The notes under the pieces: model-generated
Databases searched by the model: none
What the model was told of the DNA's origin: nothing
What the model saw: the letters and a program-made list of their open reading frames with translations, nothing else
Position numbers and translations under genes: made by a program
Shown here: positions 5,465 to 7,134 of the stretch, in pieces
How positions within the stretch are numbered: position 1 is the first letter of the stretch
Layout: the number at the start of each line of letters is the position of its first letter
From: Flavobacterium sp.
GTDB taxonomy: Bacteria; Bacteroidota; Bacteroidia; Flavobacteriales; Flavobacteriaceae
Length of the DNA stretch: 7,134 nt
Direction: 5' to 3'
Assembly: GCA_023253295.1 (NCBI GenBank)
Contig: JALRGZ010000077.1
Span: forward strand, 1-7,134

Positions 5465-6323
5465 TTATATATCTATATGCATATCCAGATTGCATTTCTT
5501 GTAAAGTGAATTGCGAACCTAATAAAGAATACAACCATTGCTCTCTTTTAGGCATTACTGGATTTTCTATTTTATTTAGTTCATTTAGTTTTAGACTTAC
5601 TGGCGCTGCTGGAGAGTGAATACTACTAAAACTAGGTATACCTTTTACAACTGCTTCTGAAGCACACATTGAGTGCCAGGAAACTATTGCCCAACAATTC
5701 TTAAAGTCTTCTTTTAAAGGTGTTTTATTTTTTTCTCCAAATGTCATACCATTAACATACTTATATCTAACTCTTATTTCTCTATCTGTATGTTTTCTTA
5801 TCTCTTTAACTATATTATCAACCCATTCTGTTTCATTTATATGATACCATCTTGCTGTATGATGGCTAGGTGGTATTACTAAAATGTGATCTCCTTTAGT
5901 TCTCCAATCTTCTAATACTATTCCGTCATTACATCTATTATATATTTCTTTAAATCTTACCATATGTTTTAAATTAGTATCTGTAGTACATTGTTGAACA
6001 TCATTTTTAATTATTCTATACCAAACGTCATTAAAGATATGATGATTAGCATAATTAGTTCCAAAAAAATATGGTTGGTCAAAGTAATAGTAATCATTAT
6101 TGTTTTCTTTACACGCCTCTACTAGTTTATGTGTATTTCTAATAATTCCTTGAAAAGCAATCTCCACTCCATTTTCAAGTGTTTCATTCCAAGACGGCCA
6201 ACTTATATTATAAAATTGTTCTCCTGGTCCTGTAACGTATGTAAAATTTTTACTTTCAAAGTTTTTAACAAAACCGTGTATAAATTTATTACTTGATCTT
6301 TTAGTTTCAAATGTATAAATCAT
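5454..6323 (-). CDS. Capsule/LPS-type glycosyltransferase-like protein
   Basis: The protein has 289 residues with no signal peptide or membrane helix. The best clue is the C-terminal half. DHILVIPPSHHTARWY at 145-160 looks like the start of a second Rossmann-type domain, and DFKNCWAIVSWHSMCASEAVVKGIP (206-230) has the pattern 'conserved S/N, small residues, E/D-A-hh-x-G-h-P' of the donor-binding side of GT-B enzymes of the capsule-synthesis group. IENPVMPKREQWLYSLLGSQ (252-271) and the following FTLQEMQSGYAYRYI resemble a tail I associate with capsule-type proteins in marine phages. The role would be transfer of a sugar to a surface or virion glycan, but donor and acceptor cannot be read. The stop of the upstream gene overlaps this ATG as ATGA. 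The family assignment is from remote pattern only; it could be a related protein without transferase activity. Confidence 0.52.
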   Translation of the reverse strand: MIYTFETKRSSNKFIHGFVKNFESKNFTYVTGPGEQFYNISWPSWNETLENGVEIAFQGIIRNTHKLVEACKENNNDYYYFDQPYFFGTNYANHHIFNDVWYRIIKNDVQQCTTDTNLKHMVRFKEIYNRCNDGIVLEDWRTKGDHILVIPPSHHTARWYHINETEWVDNIVKEIRKHTDREIRVRYKYVNGMTFGEKNKTPLKEDFKNCWAIVSWHSMCASEAVVKGIPSFSSIHSPAAPVSLKLNELNKIENPVMPKREQWLYSLLGSQFTLQEMQSGYAYRYINEF

Positions 6324-6694
6324 AGTGGATATTTTGTTCCGTGTATAAACAATTCATTATGCCAATAATCTCTTTCTTGTACTGATTTTACAAAAATACA
6401 ATCTATGGTATCGTATTCTTTTGTTATAGCATATTTAAGTCTTTGATTACCAACAACACAACCTAATTGATCTCTATGTTGTGTCCATTCACTTTCGTGG
6501 AACCAAAAGTATTTAAAATGAGTTATTAAAATAGGTTTAAGCATTTTATGAGTTGATAAACTTTTAGTAAGTGCTTTATATAATAATGGATTGTTTGGTT
6601 TAAAAACTGAAGTAATTCCTAATACAGGAACCTCTATAATATAATCTTTATATTTGTCTCGTTCAACTGCTCTAAATCTTTTTAAGTCTTTCAT
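6320..6694 (-). CDS. ParB/sulfiredoxin-fold-like small protein
   Basis: I take the ATG at 6694, giving 124 residues. A TTG at 6724 would add ten residues but would lie deeper inside the upstream resolvase gene. The ATG gives a 23-base overlap, the same as between the sulfotransferase and FkbM genes. MLKPILITHF at 51-60 followed by VVGNQRLKYAITKEYDTIDCIFV (80-102) matches the core of ParB-like domains: a 'P-h-h-h' strand, then a G-N/H-x-R-h-x-A helix, then a strand ending in h-x-x-h-x-V. ParB relatives bind CTP or act as nucleases or partition factors. Phages carry many small versions of unknown job, so no reaction is claimed. The gene sits between the resolvase and the glycan genes and ends in an ATGA overlap with the next start. 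Confidence 0.55.
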   Translation of the reverse strand: MKDLKRFRAVERDKYKDYIIEVPVLGITSVFKPNNPLLYKALTKSLSTHKMLKPILITHFKYFWFHESEWTQHRDQLGCVVGNQRLKYAITKEYDTIDCIFVKSVQERDYWHNELFIHGTKYPL

Positions 6695-7134
6695 ATCCAC
6701 ATCTTGCAATATAATAACTGTCAATAATATCTGTTACTGGATTATTTAAAGTTTGCATATCAAATACTTTCATTAAATCTATATTATGTTCTTTTGTAAA
6801 GGTGTCATACATAAGTTTTTTATCTGCATTACCTTTACCTGTAGCATACTTTTTAATGACACTTGGAACAATCGTGTCATATTTAAGAGTTGATGTTGTA
6901 TGTAATCTATATTTAAGAATACCACCATTTTCTGCAATTTGAAATACTGCTTGTCCTTTTGAACCGAAGGAATAACCTTCAATAAAAATTTCAATACCGT
7001 TTTGTATATTTGGAAGTGTGTTGATTTTATGGAGTGCCCAAGTAGATAAGTTTTCAAATCGTTCAATAGGATCATTATATTCCTTATGTTCATCACCTTG
7101 TATATTATATCTTAATTTACCTAAATGTTTTTTC
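6672..7134 (-). CDS. RuvC-like Holliday-junction endonuclease, phage type, C-terminal part
   Basis: The frame is open from the window edge at 7133 to a TAG at 6674-6672, giving 153 residues; the N-terminus with the first catalytic Asp lies outside. Numbered from the edge, IEIFIEGYSFGSKG at 47-60 carries the second acidic residue (E52). TGKGNADKKLM at 98-108 is the conserved basic 'TGxGxAdK' segment. PVTDIIDSYYIA at 132-143 supplies the last two metal-binding acids, D135 and D138. This is the RNase H-fold resolvase family that cuts four-way DNA junctions during recombination or when branched phage DNA is processed for packaging. The 'EGYSFG' and 'DIIDSY' forms are those usual in phage versions, not cellular RuvC. 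It overlaps the next gene by 23 bases. Confidence 0.78.
   Translation of the reverse strand, partial: KKHLGKLRYNIQGDEHKEYNDPIERFENLSTWALHKINTLPNIQNGIEIFIEGYSFGSKGQAVFQIAENGGILKYRLHTTSTLKYDTIVPSVIKKYATGKGNADKKLMYDTFTKEHNIDLMKVFDMQTLNNPVTDIIDSYYIARCGYERLKKI

Noticed and set aside
5455..5475. TATAAATG on the minus strand as a T4-type late promoter (TATAAATA)
   Set aside because: It is inside coding sequence, includes the sulfotransferase start codon itself, and such AT-rich octamers are expected by chance here.
6695..6724. TTG start extending the ParB-like protein by ten residues
   Set aside because: The extra residues come from the frame shifted against the end of the resolvase gene, there is no ribosome-binding site, and the ATG at 6694 gives a more usual overlap.
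6779..7096. Open frame of 105 codons on the minus strand starting MMNIRNIM
   Set aside because: It is a shadow of the RuvC-like gene in another frame; the frame ending at 6672 carries the clear family motifs.
1..7134. CRISPR array, tRNA, rRNA or riboswitch
   Set aside because: No regularly spaced repeats and no cloverleaf or conserved RNA motifs were seen by eye on either strand.

Overview
The window appears to join two unrelated pieces of DNA. Positions 1 to about 4308 look like chromosome of a Bacteroidetes bacterium, probably a marine flavobacterium. It is AT-rich, its starts lack Shine-Dalgarno sequences, two promoter-like boxes match the Bacteroidetes TAnnTTTG pattern, and it holds a GH28 pectinase with a signal peptide. 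Positions about 4303 to 7134 look like part of a virus genome, of the sort seen in marine tailed phages. It has five tightly overlapping genes on the minus strand, including a RuvC-type resolvase, a ParB-like protein and three genes for glycan or small-molecule modification.

Layout of the left part. Positions 1-402 (minus) hold the first 134 codons of a secreted polygalacturonase-type glycoside hydrolase. Positions 403-670 are a divergent control region with a promoter-like box for each side, a perfect 12-bp palindrome resembling a LacI-family operator, and a hairpin. Positions 671-4141 (plus) are a two-gene unit: a SAM-methyltransferase-like protein with a hydrophobic leader, then an 838-residue membrane-anchored FAD oxidoreductase with a C-terminal domain I do not recognise. 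A second hairpin, 41/49 identical to the first, follows at 4162-4210. Next, on the minus strand, comes the last transmembrane helix and tail of what looks like a FucP-type sugar permease. The permease tail and the pectinase point the same way, so the two-gene unit may have been inserted into a sugar-use locus, with the hairpins marking its edges.

Layout of the right part (all minus, transcribed from 7134 towards 4303). The order is RuvC-like Holliday-junction endonuclease (start outside the window), a ParB-like fold protein, a capsule-type glycosyltransferase-like protein, a family 2 sulfotransferase, and an FkbM-type methyltransferase. The genes overlap by 23, 4, 11 and 23 bases, so they are probably translated as one coupled message. 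The last three could build or decorate a surface glycan or modify the host envelope; this is inference.

The main caution is the join itself. The FkbM reading frame runs without a stop into the permease tail, making a 200-residue hybrid protein. Near residues 171-173 the FkbM core stops and a permease-like helix begins. This could be an assembly or amplification chimera, or a real recombination. It should be tested before the hybrid is taken as a gene or the two halves as neighbours.
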